Positions 8,543 through 15,230 of a stretch of 23,657 nt of DNA are shown here, one piece after another. This DNA is from Mxb001 sp049431945. GTDB taxonomy: Bacteria > Actinomycetota > Actinomycetes > S36-B12. Below the pieces are notes generated by a model. That model saw only the letters and a list, made by a program, of their open reading frames with translations. It was not told where the DNA came from and ran no database searches. A program made the position numbers and the translations under genes. The DNA is taken from positions 1-23,657 of the forward strand of contig JBMTDJ010000027.1 in NCBI GenBank assembly GCA_049431945.1, read 5' to 3'. The stretch's first letter is position 1, and the number at the start of each line of letters is the position of its first letter.

Positions 8543-8985
8543 GGATCGTCATCGGCAGCGATCACGCAGGGTTCGACCTCAAGGAGGCTCTGCGCGAGTG
8601 GCTGCACGCAGCCGGGCACGAGGTCATCGATGTGGGCACGGACTCGGACGCCTCCTGCGACTACCCGGTCTTCGGAGCCGCGGTCGCCCGCGAAGTGGCC
8701 GATGCACACGCGGATCGCGGTGTCGCGGTCTGCGGCAGTGGCCTGGGCATCTGCATGGCCGCAAACAAGATTCCCGGTGTCCGGGCAGCGGTGCTGCGCA
8801 CGGCCGAGGACGCGGAGTTGAGTCGACGTCACAACAACGCGAATGTCGCCTGCTTCGGAGGCAGGATCACCGCAGTAGCCGAGGCCGAGCACGCACTCGG
8901 TGTCTTCCTCGACACCGAATTCGACGGGGGTCGACATGAGCGGCGTGTCGATCTTCTCGCCGAGCTCGATGCGGAAGGACGCTGA
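8539..8985 (+). CDS. rpiB: Ribose-5-phosphate isomerase B
   Basis: Interconverts ribose 5-phosphate and ribulose 5-phosphate. The 148-residue protein has the RpiB/LacAB pattern: GSDHAGFDLK at the N terminus, DYP at 41-43, the catalytic cysteine C65 in CGSGLGIC, the anion-binding SRRHNNAN (H98) and the C-terminal GGRHERRV. The ATG lies inside the last codons of xylB (4-base overlap), so translation is coupled. A role as the housekeeping isomerase or as a specialised one (for example allose 6-phosphate) cannot be told apart here. It joins the two halves of the locus chemically, because ribokinase on the opposite strand makes its substrate. Confidence 0.95.
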   Translation: MRIVIGSDHAGFDLKEALREWLHAAGHEVIDVGTDSDASCDYPVFGAAVAREVADAHADRGVAVCGSGLGICMAANKIPGVRAAVLRTAEDAELSRRHNNANVACFGGRITAVAEAEHALGVFLDTEFDGGRHERRVDLLAELDAEGR

Positions 8986-8996
8986 GGGCGACGGTC

Positions 8997-10001
8997 ATGC
9001 TGCGCACCGTGGACTATCACACAGGGGGCGAGCCGTTCCGCATCGTCATCGAGGGTGCGCCAACGATCGACGGCACGAGCGTGCGCGATCGCCGCGAGGT
9101 CGCGCAGAGATCTCCTGCGATCGATGACATTCGCCAACTGCTGTGCCATGAGCCGCGTGGCCACGCCGATATGTACGGCTGCTTCCTCGTGCCACCGGAC
9201 GATGACGGCGCTGACATCGGGGTGCTCTTCTGGCACAAGGACGGTTTCTCCACCGCGTGCGGTCACGGCACCATCGCCCTCGGTGAGTGGGCGGTGCGGA
9301 CAGGGCGTATCCCCTCAGATCCCGACGGCGTGACTCACGTGCGGATCGACGTGCCCTCCGGACGCGTGACGGCTCGCGTGCGCCGCACGGCGGGAGTCAC
9401 TCAGGAGGTCACCTTCCGCAATGTCCCCGCCTATGTTGTTGCGCGTGGCTTGACGATCGACACCTCGCGGGGCCCCATCAACGTCGACGTGTCGTACGGC
9501 GGAGCCCTCTATGCGAGTGCGCGATCGGATGACGTGGGACTTCGCGTCGACCCGACGGATCTCACAGAGCTCATCGCGCTCGGTCGTGAGATCAAGGCCG
9601 CACTGGCAGACTCCGACGCTGCCCGCCATCCTGTGGATGCCCGGCTCGATGGCATCTACGGCGTGATCTGGTGGCAGGACCTCGGACGGACCGACACTGG
9701 TCCGCACCAGCGAAATGTCACGGTCTTCGCGGACGGCGAGGTCGATCGCTCGCCATGTGGCTCAGGCACGAGTGCCCGGCTCGCACTCCTCGACGCCGAG
9801 GGCACGCTGGGTGACGGCGAGGTCCTCACCCATGAGTCGATCATCGGCACGACCTTCAGCGGTCGCTGCGTCGACCGTGTCGTGGACGCGGACCGCCCCG
9901 CGATCATCACCGAGATCTCGGGCATGGCGTACCCCACCGGGGAGCATGCCTTCACGCTCGATGAGCGAGATCCGGTCGGTCGGGGTTTCGTCCTGCGTTG
10001 A
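8997..10001 (+). CDS. Proline racemase family protein (4-hydroxyproline 2-epimerase-like)
   Basis: Cofactor-independent racemase/epimerase fold, 334 aa. Both catalytic positions are cysteine: C88 in TACGHGT and C254 in SPCGSGT. In this family a Cys/Cys pair marks proline racemases and 4-hydroxyproline 2-epimerases, whereas the 3-hydroxyproline dehydratase has Thr at the second position; a dehydratase is therefore unlikely. The start is 11 bases after rpiB with GAGGG ahead of it, so it is probably in the same operon. No hydroxyproline-degradation genes accompany it, and the pentose neighbourhood is unexpected. The gene ends 3 bases from the convergent oxidoreductase. Confidence 0.88.
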   Translation: MLRTVDYHTGGEPFRIVIEGAPTIDGTSVRDRREVAQRSPAIDDIRQLLCHEPRGHADMYGCFLVPPDDDGADIGVLFWHKDGFSTACGHGTIALGEWAVRTGRIPSDPDGVTHVRIDVPSGRVTARVRRTAGVTQEVTFRNVPAYVVARGLTIDTSRGPINVDVSYGGALYASARSDDVGLRVDPTDLTELIALGREIKAALADSDAARHPVDARLDGIYGVIWWQDLGRTDTGPHQRNVTVFADGEVDRSPCGSGTSARLALLDAEGTLGDGEVLTHESIIGTTFSGRCVDRVVDADRPAIITEISGMAYPTGEHAFTLDERDPVGRGFVLR

Positions 10002-10004
10002 CCA

Positions 10005-10973
10005 CTAGGGCAGGTCGATGAGGACCTTGCCGGGGGTGCGCGACTGGACCGCATCGTGCGCGGCCGCCGCCTCGGCGAGCGGGAACCGCACGACGGGCAG
10101 CGGGGACAGTTCGCCCGTCTCCAGGGCATTGGTGATCGCCACGACGCCATCAGCGAGGAGCGGTGCGGGGAATCCGTAGACGAGCACGAATCGCAGGATC
10201 GCGTTGCGCGACATGAGTGCGCGGACGGGCACCGCGGGATCGGTGGCGTCCGCGGCGTAGGTCACGATGACGCCACCGGGGACCAGGACAGCGAGATCGA
10301 GTTCGAGGTTGCGCGTGAGGTCGACCTCGATGATGCGGTCGATGCCCGCTCGTGCGGCTGACCGCACGGCGTCGGTGGCGCCCTCGGCGGTGTAGTCCAC
10401 GACCACGTGAGCGCCGGCGTCGGCCGCGAGAGCTCCCTTGGCCGCGCTGCTGACCGTGGAGATGACGTGTGCCCCGGCACCGCGAGCGAGTTGGATGGCT
10501 GCGTGACCTACTGCCCCGGCTCCGCCGTGCACGAGCACCGTCTGGCCCTCGATCGGACCGTCGGCGAAGAGGCATCCGTAGGCAGTGAGGTAGGGGATTC
10601 CGAGCGCGGCGGCCTGATCGATCGAGGTGCCCGCAGGAATGGGCACGGCCTGACGCGCGGGCACGACGGTGAACTGCGCTGCCGTGCCGAACTGACGCTG
10701 GAAGGCGGCGTGATAGACCCACACGCGTTCACCGATGCGCGCGATGTCGACGCCGGGACCAACAGCCTCGATGACGCCCGCGCCGTCCTGACCGGGAACC
10801 TGGAAGTCAAAGTCCATGGGCGCGACATGCGCGCGCGATTTCCAGTCAGTCGGATTGACCGCCGCTGTCTGAAGGCGCACACGGACCTCGCCGACGCCGG
10901 GTCCAGGGGTGGCGATCTCGCCGACCTGAAGGACGTCGGAGTTGCCGCGCTGTTCGTAGTAGGCCGCGAGCAT
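10005..10973 (-). CDS. Zinc-free alcohol dehydrogenase / NADPH:quinone oxidoreductase-like protein
   Basis: Medium-chain dehydrogenase/reductase superfamily, quinone oxidoreductase branch, 322 aa. It shows the N-terminal GroES-like domain (AAVNPTDWKSRA, PGQDGAGVIEAVGPGV), the nucleotide-binding Rossmann motif VLVHGGAGAVGHAAIQLA (about 145-162) and the C-terminal GKVLIDLP typical of the family. Ligands for catalytic and structural zinc are absent, as expected for this branch. The physiological acceptor is unknown. The ATG at 10973 is preceded by TAGGCT at 6 nt, so it has its own probable leaderless promoter although it follows the protease by only 19 bases on the same strand. Confidence 0.9.
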   Translation of the reverse strand: MLAAYYEQRGNSDVLQVGEIATPGPGVGEVRVRLQTAAVNPTDWKSRAHVAPMDFDFQVPGQDGAGVIEAVGPGVDIARIGERVWVYHAAFQRQFGTAAQFTVVPARQAVPIPAGTSIDQAAALGIPYLTAYGCLFADGPIEGQTVLVHGGAGAVGHAAIQLARGAGAHVISTVSSAAKGALAADAGAHVVVDYTAEGATDAVRSAARAGIDRIIEVDLTRNLELDLAVLVPGGVIVTYAADATDPAVPVRALMSRNAILRFVLVYGFPAPLLADGVVAITNALETGELSPLPVVRFPLAEAAAAHDAVQSRTPGKVLIDLP

Positions 10974-10979
10974 GGGGAG

Positions 10980-10985
10980 AGCCTA
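10980..10985 (-). promoter_or_regulatory. -10 element of leaderless promoter of the oxidoreductase
   Basis: On the minus strand TAGGCT is followed by 6 nt and the ATG at 10973. It sits between the protease stop codon and this start and would allow transcription independent of the protease. Confidence 0.6.
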
Positions 10986-10992
10986 GTGGGGT

Positions 10993-12462
10993 CTAACTCG
11001 CCTCGACGCGCACCTTGTCGGACTCCCTCGTGCCGAACTCGTTCGCCACGATGGCGCGACAGGAGTAGGAACTCCCCGTCCTGAGACGCTCGATGCGGGC
11101 GATGCCTCGAGCGCTGATCTTCCCCGAGCGCGCGGGACCTTCGGCCGTGGTGCAGGTGACCACCGCGCGCAGGACAGGTGCTCCCCTGCCGCGGACGTTG
11201 TCGACGAAGACGGCGATCGATCCCTCGCCAGTGCGCTCTACGTCGCTGATGCGCGGCATCGCTGGCAGGGCGCCGGGTGTGACGACACGGTCCTCACTGG
11301 GCACCGACGCGACCCCGTTGGCGATCGCGATGGCGTAGAGCGCATAGGGCGCACCCGGTGTGAGATCGACGATCGTGCACGTCGAGCGATCGGGACGCGG
11401 AGATGCCGAGACGGCACACGAGCTCACCTTGCCGCCGCGATCGCGCGCGGAGACGACGTACTCGTCGGGGGCTAGCCCCCCGGCGGATGGCGCCACGGTG
11501 ACGGTGATCTTTGTCGCGGACTTCTCCACACGCGTGATCCGAGGAGCGAGGGGACGATCGGTGGGCTGGGGTGAGAGGGGCACGCCGGCACGCACGAGGA
11601 AGCGCGTGAACGACGAGACACGCGTGTAGACCCCCGGCCCGCTGCGGGTGGCGCACTGGGATAGGCCCCAACTCACGATGCCGATGAGGCGTCGATCCGC
11701 TCCGGATCCGCCCATGAGCGGCCCGCCCGAGTCGCCCACGCAACTGTCCACGGGCTCGCCGTCGCGAACGCCCTCGGCACACAGCATCACCCTCGAATTG
11801 AGGGCTTTGGGTCCATAGCCGCGGAAGGTGACTCCGTCGATGGTGTACGACTCGCCGTCGCCACACGATGACGTGGGGAAGACTACGAGTTCGCCAATCC
11901 GATACGTCGACGGCGTGCGCCAGGGCTGTCGATGATTGAGTGCTCCCCAGCCGGCGACCTGGGCTGGAGCACCCTCGGCGGTGAGCGTCGCCGCTTCATC
12001 GGAGGTGGCTGGCGTCACCGTGTCGATACCGAGCAGGGACCGTCGCAGAGTGAGCACGGCAATGTCATTGACCTGGGTGTCGGACTGATATCGAGGATGG
12101 ACGCGGATGGCGGCGACCTCGACGACGGTGCCGCCCTCACTCGACAGGTCGCCATCAGGGAAGGACCCGACCACAAGATCTCGGGCCTTGGCGTCGTCGA
12201 CGCAGTGGGCAGCGGTGACCACGAGGACCTCCGAGACGAGCGTGCCGCCGCAGATCTGGGCTCGGTACATCCCCAGGGCTTCGTAGCGGTAGCGATCACC
12301 CAGCGCGACGAGGAAGCCGAAGTCCTCCGACGGTCCGGGGACGCCGTTGACGACCCGGGGGCTGGCAACGACGTCATCGGCAGTGGCTGCGGGAGCACTG
12401 AGGCCGATCGCGGGCAGCAGCAGTGCGGCCGTGAGGGCTACCCAGAGCCGTGCGCGAGTCAC
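10993..12462 (-). CDS. Secreted trypsin-like serine protease with two fibronectin III-like domains
   Basis: S1 family protease, 489 aa from the GTG at 12462. A signal peptide covers about 1-28 (charged TRAR, hydrophobic LWVALTAALLLPAIGLSA, then ATA). The protease domain starts with a zymogen-type site R36-VVNG. The triad is H86 (TAAHC), D133 (NDIAVL) and S245 (GDSGGP). D239, six residues before the serine, matches the specificity Asp of trypsin, predicting cleavage after Arg/Lys. Beyond about 305 two beta-sandwich domains follow (one from PLAPRITRVEKS, one from PAMPRISDVERT), both FN3-like. A longer in-frame ATG at 12627 is rejected because it runs into the divergent SDR gene; the GTG has a -10 TACGCT 6 nt upstream and is followed at once by the signal peptide. 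Confidence 0.92.
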   Translation of the reverse strand: MTRARLWVALTAALLLPAIGLSAPAATADDVVASPRVVNGVPGPSEDFGFLVALGDRYRYEALGMYRAQICGGTLVSEVLVVTAAHCVDDAKARDLVVGSFPDGDLSSEGGTVVEVAAIRVHPRYQSDTQVNDIAVLTLRRSLLGIDTVTPATSDEAATLTAEGAPAQVAGWGALNHRQPWRTPSTYRIGELVVFPTSSCGDGESYTIDGVTFRGYGPKALNSRVMLCAEGVRDGEPVDSCVGDSGGPLMGGSGADRRLIGIVSWGLSQCATRSGPGVYTRVSSFTRFLVRAGVPLSPQPTDRPLAPRITRVEKSATKITVTVAPSAGGLAPDEYVVSARDRGGKVSSCAVSASPRPDRSTCTIVDLTPGAPYALYAIAIANGVASVPSEDRVVTPGALPAMPRISDVERTGEGSIAVFVDNVRGRGAPVLRAVVTCTTAEGPARSGKISARGIARIERLRTGSSYSCRAIVANEFGTRESDKVRVEAS

Positions 12463-12468
12463 GGGAAC

Positions 12469-12474
12469 AGCGTA
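12469..12474 (-). promoter_or_regulatory. -10 element of leaderless protease promoter
   Basis: On the minus strand TACGCT is followed by 6 nt and the GTG at 12462. It decides this start over the upstream in-frame ATG. No -35 match is visible at 17 bp. Confidence 0.6.
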
Positions 12475-12549
12475 GGCAAGACTGGGGTCGCATTGCCCGC
12501 CGTGTCGGTGGCATGACCGATGGCGGCAGCCAATTCCGAGGGGATTCAC

Positions 12550-13317
12550 ATGAGCACCGCACTGATCACTGGCGCGACGTCGGGCATCGGCCTGGCATTC
12601 GCGCGCACCCTTGCCCGTCGCGGACATGACATCGTGCTCGTGGCGCGCGACCGCGAGCGCCTCGACCTGGTCGCTTCAGAGTTGCGAGGGAATCGCGTAT
12701 CCGTCGAGGTCCTGGCAGCGGATCTCACTGATCGGGTCCAACTTGGGTCGGTCGAGGACTACCTGCGGACTCACCCCGTCGAGATCCTCGTCAACAATGC
12801 GGGGTTCGGCGTACCCCAGCGGTTCTCATCCGGGGATCTCGACGCGGAGCAGCAGATGCTCGATGTCCTGGTCACCGCGGTAATGAGGCTGACCCATGCG
12901 GCTCTCCCGGGCATGGTCGCGCGGGCCAGCGGGGCGGTCCTCAACGTCAGCAGCGTGGCCAGTTGGATCACCGGCGGGACGTATTCGGCCTCGAAGGCAT
13001 GGGTGACCGTCTTCAGCGAGAGCCTGGCCATCGAGCTCGCCGGCACCGGCGTGCACGTGACGGCCGTGTGTCCCGGCTTCACCCACACGGAGTTCCACCA
13101 GCGCGCGAGCATGGAGATGGACGCCCTGCCCGAGTGGATGTGGCTGGATCCCCAGGAGGTCGTCGATCGCGCGCTCGCGGACGTGCGGAAGGGCAGGCCG
13201 GTGAGCGTGGCCGGTCCGCAGTACAAAGTGCTCTCGCTGGCGGCTCAGTACCTCCCGCGCCCGCTCGTGCGCACCATCGGATCACGTCGTCCCGGCGGAC
13301 AGTCGCGCGCTCGCTGA
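12550..13317 (+). CDS. Short-chain dehydrogenase/reductase (SDR), classical type
   Basis: NAD(P)-dependent oxidoreductase of 255 aa. It carries the cofactor motif TGATSGIG (about 7-14), NNAG, the catalytic Ser in NVSSVASW and Tyr-Lys in YSASK, followed by PG(F)THTEF. An Arg-rich stretch after the second strand (VARDRERL) suggests NADPH preference. The C-terminal tail is basic (GSRRPGGQSRAR). The ATG at 12550 has a good ribosome site (GAGGGGA, about 6 nt spacing), unlike its leaderless neighbours. It is divergent from the protease across 87 bases. Substrate unknown; members of this branch (DltE/YqjQ-like) act on diverse ketones and fatty acyl derivatives. Confidence 0.93.
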   Translation: MSTALITGATSGIGLAFARTLARRGHDIVLVARDRERLDLVASELRGNRVSVEVLAADLTDRVQLGSVEDYLRTHPVEILVNNAGFGVPQRFSSGDLDAEQQMLDVLVTAVMRLTHAALPGMVARASGAVLNVSSVASWITGGTYSASKAWVTVFSESLAIELAGTGVHVTAVCPGFTHTEFHQRASMEMDALPEWMWLDPQEVVDRALADVRKGRPVSVAGPQYKVLSLAAQYLPRPLVRTIGSRRPGGQSRAR

Positions 13318-13322
13318 GTGAA

Positions 13323-13748
13323 CTAAGGGCGCAAGGCGATGTCGCAGATGAGCGTGCTGGCGTCACCTTCCATGATCTCCCAGCCGCGTAGCCGCGCGCC
13401 TAGCGCCGCGGTCCGGCTGTCAGCGTCCGCTTCCGGCGTGATGACGACGGTGACTGGCGCGTCGGGCCAGTCGCTGACGGCCCCGGGTTGGGGCAGGGTC
13501 GGGTTGACCAGGACGTAGCCGCCAATCGCACGGCGCGCCGATCGCTGGGCGAAGCCCAGGTGCGGGGCGCGTGCTGCGTCTGCTCCACTGAGGACGAGCA
13601 ACAGTGGAGTGATCGGGGACGCGGCCGCGATGGCGAGCGCCGTGCGGGCGGTCCACTCATCCGCGGAGAATGCCTCGCCGGACAGGTCCAGTGCCCCGGG
13701 CACGACGTACGCAGATCCGGGTGTCAGCACCACGCTTCCGAATGCCAC
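13323..13748 (-). CDS. Small protein, possibly a degenerate alpha/beta-hydrolase
   Basis: A 141-residue protein of unknown function. Strands and helices of the type LLLVLSGADAA, then ARRAIGGYVLVNPTLP, then APVTVVITPEADA resemble the middle of small alpha/beta hydrolases, but the nucleophile elbow (GxSxG) is not intact (only LSGAD at that place) and no catalytic His is obvious. No signal peptide or membrane segment. Of two GTG candidates, 13748 was preferred over 13757 because the latter lies within the TAGGGT box, which stands 7 nt before 13748. The gene is divergent from pyrE and ends 5 bases from the SDR stop. Alternating position codon bias is as in neighbours, so it looks like a real gene. 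Confidence 0.72.
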   Translation of the reverse strand: MAFGSVVLTPGSAYVVPGALDLSGEAFSADEWTARTALAIAAASPITPLLLVLSGADAARAPHLGFAQRSARRAIGGYVLVNPTLPQPGAVSDWPDAPVTVVITPEADADSRTAALGARLRGWEIMEGDASTLICDIALRP

Positions 13749-13754
13749 GCCACG

Positions 13755-13766
13755 CACCCTAGGGTG
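13755..13766. promoter_or_regulatory. Palindromic bidirectional -10 for pyrE and the divergent small gene
   Basis: CACCCTAGGGTG is a perfect 12-bp palindrome. It gives TAGGGT on the plus strand (13760-13765), 6 nt before the pyrE ATG at 13772, and TAGGGT on the minus strand (13756-13761), 7 nt before the GTG at 13748. The two -10 hexamers share the central TA. The two start codons are 24 nt apart, so both genes can be leaderless. Confidence 0.65.
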
Positions 13767-13771
13767 CCCAC

Positions 13772-14308
13772 ATGAGCGATCGCGAGGACCTCCGTAGGCA
13801 GATCACCGATAAGGCCGTGGTGCACGGCAAGGTCATCCTCTCCAGTGGCCGGGAGGCGGACTACTACGTCGACCTGCGCCGCGTGACGCTCGACGCTGAG
13901 GCCGCTCCGCTCATCGGCCGAGTGATGCTCGATCTCACCTCGGACTGGGACTACGACGCAGTAGGCGGCCTCACCCTGGGCGCCGATCCTGTCGGCACGG
14001 CGATGCTGCACGCGGCAGCCGCTCGCGGCGATCGTCTCGACGCCTTCGTCGTGCGCAAGGAGGGGAAGGCACACGGTCTGCAGCGACGTATCGAAGGGCC
14101 CGACGTCGCCGGTCGTCGAGTGCTGGCTGTCGAGGACACCTCGACGACCGGATCCAGCGTCATGGCCGCCGTCGATGCCCTGCGTGAAGCGGGTGCTGAG
14201 GTGGTCGGTGTCGCGGTGATCGTCGATCGCGGTGCTGGTGACGCTGTGCGGGAGGCCGGCTTGGACTATCGCGCGGCCTATTCGCCTAGCGACCTCGGCC
14301 TCGCCTAG
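13772..14308 (+). CDS. pyrE: Orotate phosphoribosyltransferase
   Basis: Converts orotate and PRPP to orotidine 5'-monophosphate, the fifth step of pyrimidine synthesis. The 178-residue length is typical. The PRPP-binding motif is VLAVEDTSTTGSSV (118-131 region), the flexible catalytic loop is RKEGKAHGLQRRIEG (95-109), and GGLTLGADPVG provides the orotate/ribose contacts. It stands alone, away from other pyr genes. The start follows a -10 by 6 nt with no Shine-Dalgarno, so the mRNA is probably leaderless. Its TAG stop shares the CTAG tetramer 14305-14308 with the stop of the opposite-strand gene. Confidence 0.95.
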   Translation: MSDREDLRRQITDKAVVHGKVILSSGREADYYVDLRRVTLDAEAAPLIGRVMLDLTSDWDYDAVGGLTLGADPVGTAMLHAAAARGDRLDAFVVRKEGKAHGLQRRIEGPDVAGRRVLAVEDTSTTGSSVMAAVDALREAGAEVVGVAVIVDRGAGDAVREAGLDYRAAYSPSDLGLA

Positions 14309-15207
14309 TCGACCCGTTCGGCCTCAGCCTCGGTGAGGTGCAGTCGGCGCTCAATCCACAGCAGCCCGGCTACGATCCCGGCGCCGGCGAGTGCGAGCAG
14401 CACCGCGCTGAGGACATCGGTGGATGGGGCGAGCAGCCCTCGATCGCCGTCCTGCCATGGCCATAGGGCGCGCAGTGATCCGATCATGAGACCCACGATG
14501 ATCGCCATCGTGATGCGCGCATGGCTGTCGAGCAGCCATCGGAGGATGGAGACGAAGACGGCGAGTCCAAAGATCGCGCCGACAGCAAAGACGGCTAGGT
14601 AAGCCACGTTGCGCTCGTTGACCGCTGCGATCGTGGACTCGTAAAGCCCGAAGGACAGCAGCAGGAAGGACCCGGAGACACCGGGGAGCACGAGCGCGCA
14701 TATCGCTGCCGCAGCCGCGAAGAAGACCGCGATGAGCGGTGGATCGGTGATGTTGCCGGGGGGAAGTCCTGTGAGCACGACCGCCGTCACCGCTGCGACC
14801 ACGATGAGGACGGCGGCCTTCGCATCGAGTCCCCCTGGGGGCGTGCGCAGGAGGATGCCGAGCGGGACCGCGACGCCGGCAGCCACGAGCCCGAAGAACA
14901 GCGCGCGCATCTGGACGGGGTGGGTCTCGAGGAGCGGCTCCAGGATGCGAGCTCCGATGATGACCGCGCCGCCCATCCCCACGGCCACCGGGACGAGCAT
15001 CGCCCACGGCAGTCCGCGCAGCAGTGGCCCTACTTCACTCCGGGGTCCGGTGATTAGTCGGCGTGCGGCGAGCACGACGTCGGCGAGGGCGTCGATCAGT
15101 CGGCGGTAGAGGCCGACGATGAGTGCGACTGTGCCGCCACTCACTCCGGGGATGACTTCCGCGACGCCGATGAGCACGCCTCGAACGAGGTTGACGATCC
15201 AGAGCAC
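14305..15207 (-). CDS. popT: DUF368 membrane protein, polyprenyl-phosphate transporter (PopT family)
   Basis: Integral membrane protein of 300 aa with about eight hydrophobic segments. The DUF368 signature is at the N terminus: NLVRGVLIGVAEVIPGVSGG (7-25), and a second related LVLPGVSGSFLLLSFGLYES repeats it midway, as expected for an inverted-repeat transporter. DUF368 proteins have been identified as PopT, which recycles undecaprenyl phosphate across the cytoplasmic membrane for cell-envelope synthesis; that role is inferred from the family. The start is GTG at 15207, with TAGGCT 6 nt upstream. It is tail to tail with pyrE (shared CTAG) and divergent from the RNA methyltransferase. Confidence 0.88.
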   Translation of the reverse strand: MLWIVNLVRGVLIGVAEVIPGVSGGTVALIVGLYRRLIDALADVVLAARRLITGPRSEVGPLLRGLPWAMLVPVAVGMGGAVIIGARILEPLLETHPVQMRALFFGLVAAGVAVPLGILLRTPPGGLDAKAAVLIVVAAVTAVVLTGLPPGNITDPPLIAVFFAAAAAICALVLPGVSGSFLLLSFGLYESTIAAVNERNVAYLAVFAVGAIFGLAVFVSILRWLLDSHARITMAIIVGLMIGSLRALWPWQDGDRGLLAPSTDVLSAVLLALAGAGIVAGLLWIERRLHLTEAEAERVD

Positions 15208-15213
15208 GCGGTG

Positions 15214-15223
15214 AGCCTACGCT
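15214..15223. promoter_or_regulatory. Bidirectional -10 for popT and the SpoU methyltransferase
   Basis: AGCCTACGCT contains TACGCT on the plus strand (15218-15223), 7 nt before the ATG at 15231, and TAGGCT on the minus strand (15214-15219), 6 nt before the GTG at 15207. The hexamers overlap by the central TA. The geometry, including 24 nt between start codons, is the same as in the pyrE spacer. Confidence 0.65.
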
Positions 15224-15230
15224 GCGTGTC

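Noticed and set aside
12463..12627. N-terminal extension of the protease to an ATG at 12627
   Set aside because: It would bury the signal peptide behind 55 polar residues and overlap the SDR gene.
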